Below the pieces are notes generated by a model. The model saw only the letters and a list, made by a program, of their open reading frames with translations, ran no database searches and was not told the DNA's origin. The translations under genes and the position numbers were made by a program. A DNA stretch of 64,000 nucleotides, from the NCBI RefSeq assembly GCF_050003625.1, contig NC_134398.1, forward strand, positions 201,990,583-202,054,582, given 5' to 3'. The DNA comes from Haematobia irritans. Lineage: Eukaryota > Arthropoda > Insecta > Diptera > Muscidae. Positions within the stretch are counted from its first letter, which is position 1; every line of letters starts with the position of its first letter. This document shows, piece by piece, positions 34,395-44,450 of this stretch.

Positions 34395-35292
34395 TTCTAC
34401 ATTTAAGCTATAAGCCCTAAGGTCTCATTAAGGGAAAGGTCTCAGTGTTGCAACTATGGACCCAAAGGTCTGAATGATGCAAACTCAGACCTAAAAATCA
34501 CAGTGGTGGAAGTACATGGTAGACCCCAATGTTTTGGGTCTTAGTGGTGGAACTGTAGGTCCAAAAGCTTCCTAAGGTACTTTGTGGGTCTAAAAGCTCT
34601 AAGGTCTCATTGAGGGAACTGTAAGCCCAAAGGTATCAATGATACAAATTCAGACCCAAAAGTCACAGTGGTGGAAGTATATATCCCAATGTTGTAGGAC
34701 CGTAGGTCGTCGAGGTAGGTCCAATGCTTCCGAGAGTACACTGAGGGTCTAAAAGGTCTATGTGGGAGAAAGGTGGGTCAGAAGGCGTCATTGGTGGAAC
34801 TGTAGACCTCAAAGGTCTCACTGGAAGAACTGTAGATCCCAAGGTCTCAGTCATGCAAATGAAGGCTCAAAAGTGGATCTGAAACCCAGAAAGTTTCCGT
34901 AGGGGAACTGAAGGACCGAAGATCTCAGTGGTGGGAAAGAAATTTTCTGTGGCGGAACTGTAGGCCAAAAAACTAAGTGTCGAATTGTAAGAGCGAAGGT
35001 TTCAGTGGTGGACCTATAGTCCTAAAGGGCTCAGTCGGAGAAAGGTAGGCCTGAAAATGTATGTCATGGAACTAAAGGCTAGAATATTTCAGGGCGAATG
35101 TTAAGCCTGAAAAACTAAACTATGTAACTATTACCGTGAAGATGAAATAATGGCCCAGAAAGTTTCAATGAGCGAAATGTAGACTCGAAAGTATCAATTG
35201 GTGAACTAAAGAAACGAAAGTCTCAGTGGAAAAACTATAGAGCCCAGTTGTGAAACTGTAGACGCAAAAGTCTGTAGATTCTCAGTAAAGGC
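34395..35292 (+). repeat. 29-bp minisatellite B, first part
   Basis: Units with GGTCTCAGTGG, TGGAACTGTAGG and CCCAAA; most are 29 bp with indels. The sequence is unrelated to array A and has higher GC. It is interrupted by the LTR element at 35293. Confidence 0.85.
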
Positions 35293-35529
35293 TGTAACGT
35301 GGTTTTGTCGTCGGCTGAGGTAGACCAGTGGTCGTCCAGGATCAACTTTAAGGACCCACAAACCTTAAATTAAGAACACACGATTTGGTGGTATTTATAC
35401 AACAGTGGGTATGTGGAGAGTAGGGCAGTGGGTGTATGTATGGTGGCCACACAATAAACAATACGAGGCACAATGAATAAATATATATAAGGAAGAATAC
35501 AATATAAAAATGTATTTCGTTCCGTTACA
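35293..35529 (-). repeat. 3-prime LTR
   Basis: 237 bp, TG...CA ends on either strand, next to the purine-rich tract. Confidence 0.92.
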
Positions 35530-35549
35530 CCCCCCCCCCCCCCTCCTTT
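35530..35549 (-). other. Polypurine tract
   Basis: On the minus strand GAAAGGAG followed by a run of G directly abuts the 3-prime LTR; it primes second-strand synthesis in LTR elements. Confidence 0.8.
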
Positions 35550-35585
35550 CGCAAAAGAAAGCGTAAGCTTTCTTTTTCTTTAAAA

Positions 35586-36338
35586 TTAATCATATTGTGG
35601 TCGAGTTTTAGTCCTATGGACTCGCACTACCTTCGAGAGGTATCGTTTACTCCCCGAAGGGAGCTCGGCGGGTGGTGGTTCCGGTAGCGGTTGTGATAGG
35701 GCTGATGAAATCGCCTGTCGTATTTTCGGCAGTTGTGGTTTCGAGGGTTGTGATTTCGGCGGTCGTGATATCGGTTTTTGTGGTTTCGTCGATCGCGATT
35801 TCGACTGTTGTGGTTTCGGCGTTTGCGGTTTTGGCGGTTGTGGTTTCAACGATTGAGGTATCGACTGTTGTGGCTTTGACGGTCGTGGTTTCGGCAGTTG
35901 TGATTTTGACGGTAGCGGCATCGGGTTTTGGAGTTTTGGCTGGTATTTAGTGGATTTATGTACCCTTGGTGGCATGTACCTCTGCTTGAAAGAACATTTG
36001 CCATTCAGTAAATTGCAATGTTCGGTTGCCTTACGAAGACCATTGACACGTCCAATAGTGGGACTGTATAGGGCTTTGTTCTCTTCGGTAGGAACGAAGT
36101 CTCTCGATGTAAGAGTATTCAAGGAATGTTGTTTTGCAATCAGGTCGGAAACTGGGAGGATTATGATTTCATTGTCCAAGGTAAGAGTGACATGCCTCTG
36201 ACATAAAAAATCCATTCGTAAAATGACGGGTTCGGCTAGAGTAGTTATTACGGCTGCTTTTAAACGTGTAGCCTTGTCGTTATAGGTTATGTCGAGAGAA
36301 AATATGTCACCGCATGATACCTCTCGCTGGTCGATCAT
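35586..36338 (-). pseudogene. Retropepsin C-terminal part fused to Pro-rich tail
   Basis: 250 residues from the first ATG; the frame is open about 27 codons further upstream, to near gag. Residues 1-60 (DIFSLDITYND...VILRMDFL) match the end of a retroviral-type aspartic protease, where ILG-x-DFL is usual and the Gly is here Arg. The DTG active-site half is missing. Reverse transcriptase, RNase H and integrase are absent. Residues 128-225 are a Lys/Pro/Gln/Ser repeat (KPQ, PKPQ, SKPQ units) from an 18-bp-type minisatellite. The end PSGSKRYLSKVVRVHRTKTR may be the original C-terminus of pol. The fusion can only be non-catalytic. Confidence 0.7.
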
Positions 36339-36420
36339 TTGTATCTCTCTTCGTAGATGTTCAGCACTAAGCCCTTGGCTACATAAGATGTAGTCCTTAG
36401 CTCTTTCCCGATTGAATTGT

Positions 36421-36855
36421 TTACTGTTGTAAAATGATGGGCAACAACCGATCTTTTGAGAGACGATAGCATTCGGATAATTCTTCCATCCTTTCCAGAA
36501 ATTCTAATAAATCACCCTCTCCAGCATATTTCAGATCCCACCTTTGAACAATACTCATAACCTCGTCGTCAGGAGGTTCGTGTTTATTCGTCCGGTAGCT
36601 CTGGGAGTGTGTTCGGGGTACGTCGAGTGATAATGGTTGTACCACTTCGTTCTCTTCGGCCCTGATCTCGGCTTCGAGATCGCGTAGTATGTCCTTTGAT
36701 GAGCTTCTCATTCTTTTCGCTCGAACATACTTTGCAAGCTCCTTTCGAAGTTGTTCGACAGTGGACCCTTCGCTGGGTATATTTGCCGAATTGCACTCAC
36801 GAATTAATTGGTCCTTCTTCAATAAGTATATCCACTCTAAAGACTCGGTGGTCAA
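36421..36855 (-). pseudogene. gag N-terminal fragment of the LTR element
   Basis: 144 residues. Residues 1-45 (LEWIYLLKKDQLIRECNSANIP...TVEQLRKELAKYV) look like the SAP-like N-terminal helix pair of some Ty3/gypsy gag proteins. The end DLLEFLERMEELSECYRLSKDRLL fits the start of the gag core domain. The frame stops there; no nucleocapsid zinc knuckle follows. It lies about 100 bp inside the primer-binding site, as expected for gag. The next frame, with the protease remnant, overlaps the stop in another phase, so a deletion probably fused the two regions out of frame. Confidence 0.65.
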
Positions 36856-36953
36856 GTGCTTATGATGATTCGTCGTACTGTCATCGTGTGTTGAACCGGT
36901 ATCATCCTCTTTGGCGGTTTTGTGTTGGTTCTCCGCAGTGCGATTTTGATCCG

Positions 36954-36971
36954 GTCCCTACTCGGGCGCCA
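36954..36971 (-). other. Primer-binding site (tRNA-Lys type)
   Basis: TGGCGCCCGAGTAGGGAC on the minus strand, three bases from the LTR. TGGCGCCC is the standard complement of a tRNA-Lys 3-prime end. Confidence 0.8.
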
Positions 36972-36974
36972 TTT

Positions 36975-37211
36975 TGTAACGTGGTTTTGTCGTCGGCTGA
37001 GGTATACCAGTGGTCGTCCAGGATCAACTTTAAGGACCTACAAACCTTAAATTAAGAACACACGATTTGGTGGTATTTATACAACAGTGGGTATGTGGAG
37101 AGTAGGGCAGTGGGTGTATGTATGGTGGCCACACAATAAACAATACGAGGCACAATGAATAAATATATGTAAGGAAGAATACAATATAAAAATGTATATC
37201 GTTCCGTTACA
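36975..37211 (-). repeat. 5-prime LTR
   Basis: 237 bp, near identical to 35293-35529. AATAAATATATG lies within and may serve as polyadenylation or TATA signal depending on strand. Confidence 0.92.
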
Positions 37212-40200
37212 AGGCACTTTAGGCTCCAAAAGCTCAGTGAAATATGGGTAGAACAAACGGCCCAAAGGTCTTTGAACTATACAACATAGTGGGAGACAAG
37301 TAGACATGAAAATGTCATTGGTGGAACGACCCTAGTTATCCTTAGTGTTTTATATACTAACGTTTATTTACCTTATATTACTTCCAAATGACTCCCTTAT
37401 ACACTACCAGTAATTGACTGAGGAATTAGTTCAAAATTGTATGTCATGGACCCTAGATCTCTGTGATGCCAATGTTGGCCCAAAGTCGCAGAGGTTTCAG
37501 AGTGGTGCCAGTAGGCCAAAAAGTCTCAGTGGTGGAACTATAGATCGAAAAGCTTCCATGGGGAATCTGTGAGTCCCAAAGGTGACATGGAACTGTAGGT
37601 CAGAACGTGTGAGAGATGGCTAGATCACAACGTATTATTGGTGGAACTGTACACCCAAAGGTCTCGGTGGAGAAACTGTAGATATGAAGGTCTCAAAAGT
37701 CTCAGTGGTGTACTTATAGGCCCAAAGGGTTCAGTCGGAATACACCCGAAAATGTAAGTGGTGGAACAATATGCTCGAAGAGTTCAGGGCGAATTTTAGG
37801 TCTGAAAGTCTCAGCGATGAAATTATAGTCCCTGTGGTTTAACCAGGATGGAATGTCAAAGTGGAAAAAGACACACAAGAGAGACCATAGGCCTAATAGT
37901 CCGTAGGAACGAAAGTTGCAGTGGTGGAACTAACATAAAGGCCTAAACGTCTGAGTGTGGGAACTATAGGCCCCCAAGTCTTAATGGGATAAAAGTAGAC
38001 CTGAAAGTGCCATTGATGCAACCGAAGGCCCAGAGGTCCTTGTGTAGGAACTATCGACCCAAAGGTATCAGTGGGAGAAACACAGGTTCGAAAATGTCAA
38101 TGGTAGAACTAGACGCTCGAAATTTTCTTGATATATTTTAAATCAGAAGGTATCAACAATGGATCTGTTGGTCCAAAGGTGCACCAGTAGGATTGAAATT
38201 TTCAGAGAAGTAACTGTATGTTAGACTCGAAATTCTCAATGGTGGAACAGTACAAACGAAGAACTCAGTGAAGAAAACTATAGAACCCAAAAACTCAGAG
38301 GGAGAATGGTAGACCAAAGGGAGTTATTAATTGAATCGATGCCTAAATATCCCAGTGAATGAACTATATATCCGAAGGTCTCAGTGATGTAAATATAGAC
38401 CCAGAAGTTTTAGTGGTTGAAAATTTTGCCTAAAAATTCATTGAGGGAATTGTAGCATCAATGATCTACGTAAGGAAATGTAGGTATGAAGGACTCAGTA
38501 GTGGAACTATGTGCTCAGTGGGAGAAGGGTAAAGCAGGAGGAGTCATTGGTGGAACCATATGGCCGAAGGTCTTAGTGGAGGACCTATAAACCCGAAAGT
38601 CTCAGTAGAGGAACTATAAGCGCGATGGTCTCAGAGACATAAATGTAATCTCAGTGATGGAACCGTAGGATTCAGTGCGAACATCATAGATTCACATGAA
38701 AATATGGAACATTTTAGGTCCCAAAGTCTCAGTGGGGAAAAGGGGTGAACAAGAATTAGTCATTGCTGGAACCGTAAGCCCAAAGGCTTCAGTAGAGAAA
38801 CCATAGCCCCGAAGGTCTCTGTGGTGCAATGTTATGGCCAAACAAGTGGTGGAAATATAAGCCCAAAAAACTCAGTGGTAGAACAGAGACACACACGCTG
38901 GTGGTTGAACTTTCAGCCCGAAAAATTCATTGAGGAATTGTAGCAGATCTACGTAAGGAACTGTAGGTATGAAGGACTTAGTAGTGGAACTATATGCTCA
39001 GTGGGAGAAGGGTAAAGCAGGAGGAGTCATTGGTGGAACCATATGGCCAAAGGTCTTAGTGGAGGACCTATAAACCCGAAGGTCTCAATAGTGGAACTAT
39101 AAGTCCGATGGTCTCAGAGACATAAATGTAATCTCAGTGATGGAACCGTAGGATTCTGTGTGAAAATCATAGATTCACATGAAGAAGTGGAACATTTTAG
39201 GTTCCAAAGTCTCAGTGAGACAAGGGGTGAACAAGAATTAGTCATTGGTGGAACCGTAAGCCCAAAGGCTTTAGTAGGGAAACCATAGACCCGAAGGTCT
39301 CAGTGATGCAATTTTATGGTCAAACATGTGGAGAAATGTAGGCCCAAAAAACTCAGTGGTAGAACAGAGACACACACGGTGGTGGTTGAACTTTCAGCCC
39401 AAAAAATCATTGAGGAAATTGTATCATCAAAGATCTACGTGCGGAACTGTAGGTATGAAGGACTCAGTAGTGGAACTACATGCTCAGTGGGAGAAGGGCC
39501 AAAGATCTTAGTGGAGGACCTATAAACCCGAAAGTCTCAGTAGAGGAACTATAAGCGCGATGGTCTCAGAGACATAAATGTAATCTCAGTGATGGAACCG
39601 TAGGATTCAGTGCGAAAATCATAGATTCACATGAAAATATGGAACATTTTAGGTCCCAATGTCTCAGTGGGGAAAAGGGGTGAACAAGAATTAGTCATTG
39701 CTGGAACCGTAAGCCCAAAGGCTTCAGTAGAGAAACCATAGCCCCGAAGGTCTCTGTGGTGCAATTTTATGGCCAAACATGTGGTGGAAATGTAAGCCCA
39801 AAAAAACTCAGTGGTAGAACAGAGACACACACAGTGGTGGTTGAACTTTCAGCCCAAAAATTCATTGAGGGAATTGTAGCAGATCTACGTAAGGAACTGT
39901 AGGTATGAAGGACTTAGTAGTGAAACTATATGCTCAGTGGGAGAAGGGCCAAAGGTCTTAGTGGAGGACCTATAAACCAGAAGGTCTCATTAGAGGAGCT
40001 ATAAGCCCGATGGTCTCAGAAACATAAATGTAATCTTAGTGATGGAACCCTCGGATTCAGTGCGAAAATCATAGATTCACATGAAGAAGTGGAACATTTT
40101 AGGTTCCAAAGTCTCAGTGGGAAAAGGGGTGAACAAGAATTAGTCATTGGTGGATCCGTAAGGCCAAAGGCTTTAGTAGGGAAACCAAAGACCCGAAGGT

Positions 40201-40621
40201 CTCTGTGGTGCAATTTTATGCCACCACAGAGAAGAAATGTAAGCCCAAAAAACTCAGTGGTAGAACAGTAGGCCCGAAAATGTCATCGATGCAACTAGAG
40301 ACATACACGATGGTTTCAACGATGGAACTGTTTCTGTTTCGGAAATCCAAAAGCCAAAATCTCAGTGGGAGAAGGGTAAAAAAACGAGTCATTGGTGGAG
40401 CAGTAGGCCAAAGGTCTCAGTGGGAAATTATACACCTAAAGAACGAAGTGGGGAAATATAGGCCCCAAGTCTCAGTGGTACAAAGGTAGGCAAAATGAGT
40501 CATTGGTGGAACCAAAGATTTCAGTGGTGATATGTAGACCCTAAGATATCAGTGAGAGGGGTAGATAAGAAGGTCTCAGTTGTGCAATTTTAGGACCAAA
40601 GGCCTGAGTGGATCAACTGTA
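37212..40621 (+). repeat. 29-bp minisatellite B, main part
   Basis: Same unit as before the LTR element; example 29-mers start GGTCTTAGTGGAGGACC and GGTCTCAATAGTGGAAC near 39051 and 39080. A higher-order repeat begins at GATCTACGT (38463, 38946, 39432, 39882). Short frames here are chance. Confidence 0.88.
38463..40280 (+). repeat. Higher-order repeat of minisatellite B, four copies
   Basis: Units of about 483, 486 and 450 bp, and a last partial one. Each contains GATCTACGT, CTCAGTGGGAGAAGGG, GATTCACATGAA and GAACAGAGACACACAC. The third and fourth lack a stretch near GTCATTGGTGGAACCATATGG. Confidence 0.85.
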
Positions 40622-40794
40622 ACAGATGGGCTGATAAGTCCCCGGTCTGACACATAGATGGCATCGCTAGTATTAAGAGCATATTATTTTTATATAGTAG
40701 CAACCTTCAAATGATTCGTGTCAAAATTTGACGTGTGTAAGTCAATTAGTTTGTGAGATAGAGCGTCTTTTGTGAAGCAACTTTTGTTATTATG

Positions 40795-42213
40795 AAAAAA
40801 ATAAAAAAAGGAATGTCGTGTTTTCATAAAATACTGTTTTCTGAAGGGAAAAAATACGGTGGAAGCAAAAACTTGGTTTGATAATGAGTTTCCGGACTCT
40901 GCCCCAGGGAAATCATCAATAATTGATTGGTATGCAAAATTCAAGCGTGGTGAAATGAGCACGGAGGACGGTGAACGCAGTGGACGCCCGAAAGAGGTGG
41001 TTACCGACGAAAACATCAAAAAAATCCACAAAATGATTTTGAATGACCGTAAAATGAAGTTGATCGAGATAGCAGATGCCTTAAAGATATCAAAGGAATG
41101 TGTTGGGCATATCATTCATCAATATTTGGATATGCGGAAGCTCTGTGCAAAATGGGTGCCGCGCGAGCTCACATTTGACCAAAAACAATAACGTGTTGAT
41201 GATTCTGAGCGGTGTTTGCAGCTGTTAACTCGTAATACACCCGAGTTTTTCCGTCGATATGTGACAATGGATGGAACATGGCTCCATCGCTACACTCCTG
41301 AGTCCAATCGACAGTCGGCTGAGTGGACATACTGGTGAACCGTCTCCAAAGCGTGGAAAGACTCAAAAGTCCGCTGGCAAAGGCCTCTGTTTTTTTGGGA
41401 TGCGCATGGAATAATTTTTATCGATTATCTTGAGAAGGGAAAAACCATCAACAGTAACTATTATATGGCGTTATTGGAGCGTTTGAAGGTCGAAATCGCG
41501 GCAAAACGGCCCCATATGAAGAAGAAAAAAAAGTATTGTTCCACCAAGACAACGCACCGTGTCACATGTCATTGAGAACGATGGCAAAAATTCATGAATT
41601 GGGCTTCGAATTGCTTACCCACCCACCACGGGAGCCACCGTGGTGCAATGGTTAGCATGCCCGCCTTGCATACACAAGGTCGTGGGTTCGATTCCTGCTT
41701 CGACCGAACACCAAAAAGTTTTACAGCGGTGGATTATCCCACCTCAGTAATGCTGGTGACATTTCTGAGGGTTTCAAAGCTTCTCTAAGTGGTTTCACTG
41801 CAATGTGGAACGCCGTTCGGACTCGGCTATAAAAAGGAGGTCCCTTGTCATTGAGCTTAACATGGAATCGGGCAGCACTCAGTGATAAGAGAGAAGTTCA
41901 CCAATGTGGTATCACAATGGACTGAATAGTCTAAGTGAGCCTGATACATCGGGCTGCCACCTAACTTAACCTAACCTAACCTACGCACCCACCGTTTTCT
42001 CCAGATCTAGCCCCCAGCGACTTTTTCTTGTTCTCAGACTTCAAAAGGATGCTCGCAGGGAAAAAATTCGGCTGCAGTGAAGAGGTGATCGCCGAAACTG
42101 AGGCCTATTTTGAGGTAAAACCGAAGGAGTACTACCAAAATGGTATCAAAAAATTGGAAGGTCGTTATAATCGTTGTATCGCTCATGAAGGGAATAATAA
42201 AAACGAATTTTGA
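40795..42213 (+). pseudogene. mariner transposase, irritans group, decayed
   Basis: The frame from KECRVFIKYCFLKG to FDQKQ follows Himar1 closely (WYAKFKRGEMSTEDGERSG, then HTH with KLIEIADALKISKECVGHII). The start codon region is damaged. TAA at 41189-41191 cuts the linker. Later small indels shift the frame (near 41330 and 41385, and in the A-run near 41525). The D,D34D triad positions remain recognisable: MDGTWLH (usual MDET, so a Glu to Gly change next to the Asp), HQDNAPCH, and SPDLAPSDF after the SINE. The SINE at 41628-41985 splits the third motif region. The C-terminus GIKKLEGRYNRCIA is present, followed by an altered end. It cannot make transposase. Confidence 0.92.
41628..41985 (+). 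mobile_element. tRNA-derived SINE in the mariner
   Basis: Target duplication CACCCACC (41620-41627, 41986-41993). Head: GGAGCCACCGTGGTGCAATGG with A box TGGTGCAATGGTTAGCATG and B box GTGGGTTCGATTCC, i.e. an internal RNA polymerase III promoter. Body about 250 bp with GTGGAACGCCGTTCGGACTC; tail CCTAACCTAACCTA. Very like the copy at 53245. Confidence 0.9.
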
Positions 42214-42267
42214 CAAAAAAAATGTGATTTTCTTTGTTAGACCGGGGACTTATCAGCCAACCTGTTA

Positions 42268-42384
42268 TGTCTCAATGTTGACTCCAAAATATCAGTGGTG
42301 GAAGTAGAGGCTCGATGATTTCACTGGGAATTTCAGGGCTGAAATTCTCCGAAGGTTTCAGTAGCAAGGGTCTCTGTGATATTT
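42268..42384 (+). repeat. Last part of minisatellite B
   Basis: Units with ATATCAGTGGTGGAAGTAG and GGTCTCTGTGAT; the array stops at TTTACACAGAAAAAAAG. Confidence 0.75.
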
Positions 42385-42385
42385 A

Positions 42386-43439
42386 CACAGAAAAAAAGTG
42401 TCTCGTAAATTTAAGAAGATTTTTACAATAATTTATTACAAGAATTTTCCAGAATTTTAGTTCAGTTTTCGTATCTTCAACGAAAATTAACTACTCGAAA
42501 GGAAATTTTACAAATTCTAAGTAGCAATCGTTTAGTTCATGGCCTACAAAATACGATGGAAATTTCCTTAAAAAATTTCTTAACTGGTAGTTAAAAATTC
42601 GTTTGTTATGCTATAAAACTACTTGTGAAATGTAAAGTATTTTCTAAATAATAAGTGCAATTTACTATAAGATTTTTTTGTATGAGAAAATATTTTTTTA
42701 CGAAATATGAACTTGAAAGTGGATAGGAATTTCTTACTGACAATTCCTATAGTTAATAATTGTTGGTAAAAAATTACCCAATGAAATATTTTTAGTTCAC
42801 ATGTAATTAAATTTATAGACATTTTCGTCAAAAATGGTAGATAACATTTCATGAAAATTTTGCAAATTTTAAGTTAAACGTTTCATCGCTCATAAACTGG
42901 TGTGCCTTTACGAATATTATTCTTAGAGTAAATTGTCAGCAGATGCGATGAACTAATGCATAGTACAGAGATCTTTATCGGAATAGTGGAATGTGATTAA
43001 TGTAAAGATGATGTTACTTGAGTTTTGTTGTGTATACATGAGCGTGGGGTTGTTTTTTATTTTTGTTCATTTAGTGGCTTGTGTGTGTGTGTTTGTTATT
43101 CGTTGATGGTTTTTGGCTGGATGAGGTGTTGTTTTCAATAAAGGCACATGTGTTTTTGTTGTTGTAGGAATGTTTTGGCTTTGCTTGGTTTTGTTTGGCA
43201 TGCTTCAGTTGTATAGTTGGCGTTGGCGTGGGCTGTTGCATCTTTTTAGCTGGTATGCAACAAGGGAATATAAAGACATGGAAGATTTTGGATTTTTGAG
43301 ACATATATTGGTGATTGTTAATTAAACCTTTTAAATGAAAGCTATTAATATTTTATCAGTAGTTTAGAAAAAAGTTTTTAAGAATATTTAGGAAAATATG
43401 TTGAAAGTGTATTGAAATTTTTATTATTCTATGTAAAAA
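42386..43439. other. AT-rich non-coding stretch
   Basis: It starts CACAGAAAAAAAGTGTC after TA, like the ends of several MITEs here; a possible opposite end is TTTTTCAGTG at 45257-45266, also before TA. The two flanks do not share sequence, so a single 2.9-kb element is only a guess. A GT-rich stretch lies at 43078-43096. Confidence 0.3.
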
Positions 43440-44450
43440 AATAATATTCAATTCCAGATGAATTTGGAAAATTTTTGTTATATCTCAGCGTATAGTTTAT
43501 TCATAAATTGGTAAGTATTTTTTAATATGACTTTCTTTTAAAAAGAATATTTTTTATGTGTATTATTATTTGTTAATTAATTTTTTTGGAAACCAGTTTA
43601 ATGATTTTCTTTGTTGTAAAAAAAATATTTAATTTCAGAGCAACTCCAGATGGATTCGAACAAATTTAAAAAATAGAGAATTGGTAAGTTTTCTTTTAAA
43701 AATTGCCTTTTTTCGACTAGAATATTTACGTTTTTATGACCTTTTTATCATCAAAATTACAGGTTTTTAATACCTTATTTTAATATTTCTTTGATCAAAT
43801 TTTTTGGAAACCAATGTAATATTTTTAATGTAAAAACAAATATTTAATTTCAGAATAACCCCTTAAAAATTTGGACAAATTTTTAGTACTCCTTTGCCTG
43901 TAATTTAATAGTGAATTGGTAAGGATTCTTTAACTTTCTTTTAACCCTGGACAGTCATCCTTATTTTTTGTACATTAACGTCATCCTTCGTCATGTTGAC
44001 TACGGCTGATTTCAAGACGCTATAATTTTCATCGTGAGCGAAAAAGTGAACCAAACTTGAATTTATTTTCTTATTCAATTTGGTTTTAAGTAGTATAAAA
44101 CAAAAATTCGTAAAACGGTCGAATTAGTATAACTTAAATTTACCATTTCCCAATAGACTAAAATGTATTTTAAATCGAAAATGAAATTACGTGTCGTCAT
44201 TTTGACGAATGATGACTGTCTAGGGATATCAAGAATATTTGGTTTTTTATGCATATTATTAGTTTTTTCATTAGATTTTTTGAAAACCTATTTAATAATT
44301 TTATTTAATGTAAAAAATAAATATTTAATTTCAGAGTAACCCAAATAAATTTGGACAACTTTTTATATTTCCCCTCAGCGTACAATTTAATAGAGAATTG
44401 GTAAGTTTTATATTAAAACTTTGGCTTTCTTTCAACTAGAATATTTATTT
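43440..44450 (+). repeat. Tandem array of mini-exon-like units
   Basis: Four related units of about 180-215 bp. Each has the phrase TTTTTGGAAACC (not in the first), an AAATATTTAATTTCAG acceptor-like end, a short segment, and GAATTG followed by GTAAG. The segments are 43458-43510 (53 nt), 43639-43683 (45), 43854-43918 (65) and 44335-44400 (66); they share AATTTGGA, CTCAGCGTA and AATTTAATAGAGAATTG to varying degree. Joining them gives early stops, so coding is unlikely; a non-coding or decayed gene is possible. The fourth unit is separated by a piggyBac-like MITE. Confidence 0.5.
43945..44225. mobile_element. piggyBac-like MITE in the mini-exon array
   Basis: Left TTAA at 43941-43944, then CCCTGGACAGTCATCC; right end ATGATGACTGTCTAGGG. 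The inverted ends differ by a few bases. The right TTAA has decayed to ATAT. Related sites in the other units (TCTTTTAAAAAGAATA) show the empty target. Confidence 0.65.

Larger units (their letters stand above)
35293..37211 (-). mobile_element. LTR retrotransposon with most of pol deleted
   Basis: Two LTRs of 237 bp (35293-35529 and 36975-37211) differ at only a few bases. They begin and end TGTAACG...CGTTACA, and AGGC is duplicated on both sides. On the minus strand a primer-binding site TGGCGCCCGAGTAGGGAC (36954-36971, tRNA-Lys type) lies 3 nt inside the 5-prime LTR. A purine tract lies at 35530-35549. The interior keeps only a gag fragment and a fused protease-end/C-terminal fragment, so it is non-autonomous. 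The few LTR differences mean recent insertion. Ty3/gypsy-like affinity is inferred from PBS, TSD length and protease. Confidence 0.9.
40622..42265 (+). mobile_element. Himar1-like mariner, broken by a SINE
   Basis: Inverted ends ACAGATGGGCTGATAAGTCC (left) and, inverted, ACAGGTTGGCTGATAAGTCC (right) match the Himar1 terminus, with TA at 40620-40621 and 42266-42267. Net length without the SINE and its duplication is about 1.28 kb, the size of a full mariner of the irritans group. It sits inside minisatellite B, which resumes at 42268. Confidence 0.93.

Noticed and set aside
35672..36201. Plus-strand frames of 92 and 83 residues
   Set aside because: They lie opposite the retroelement protein; the Val-rich sequence mirrors the Pro/Lys repeat codons on the minus strand.
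41634..41705. Functional tRNA gene
   Set aside because: The anticodon and acceptor arms do not fold properly, and the segment is the head of a SINE with body, tail and target duplication.
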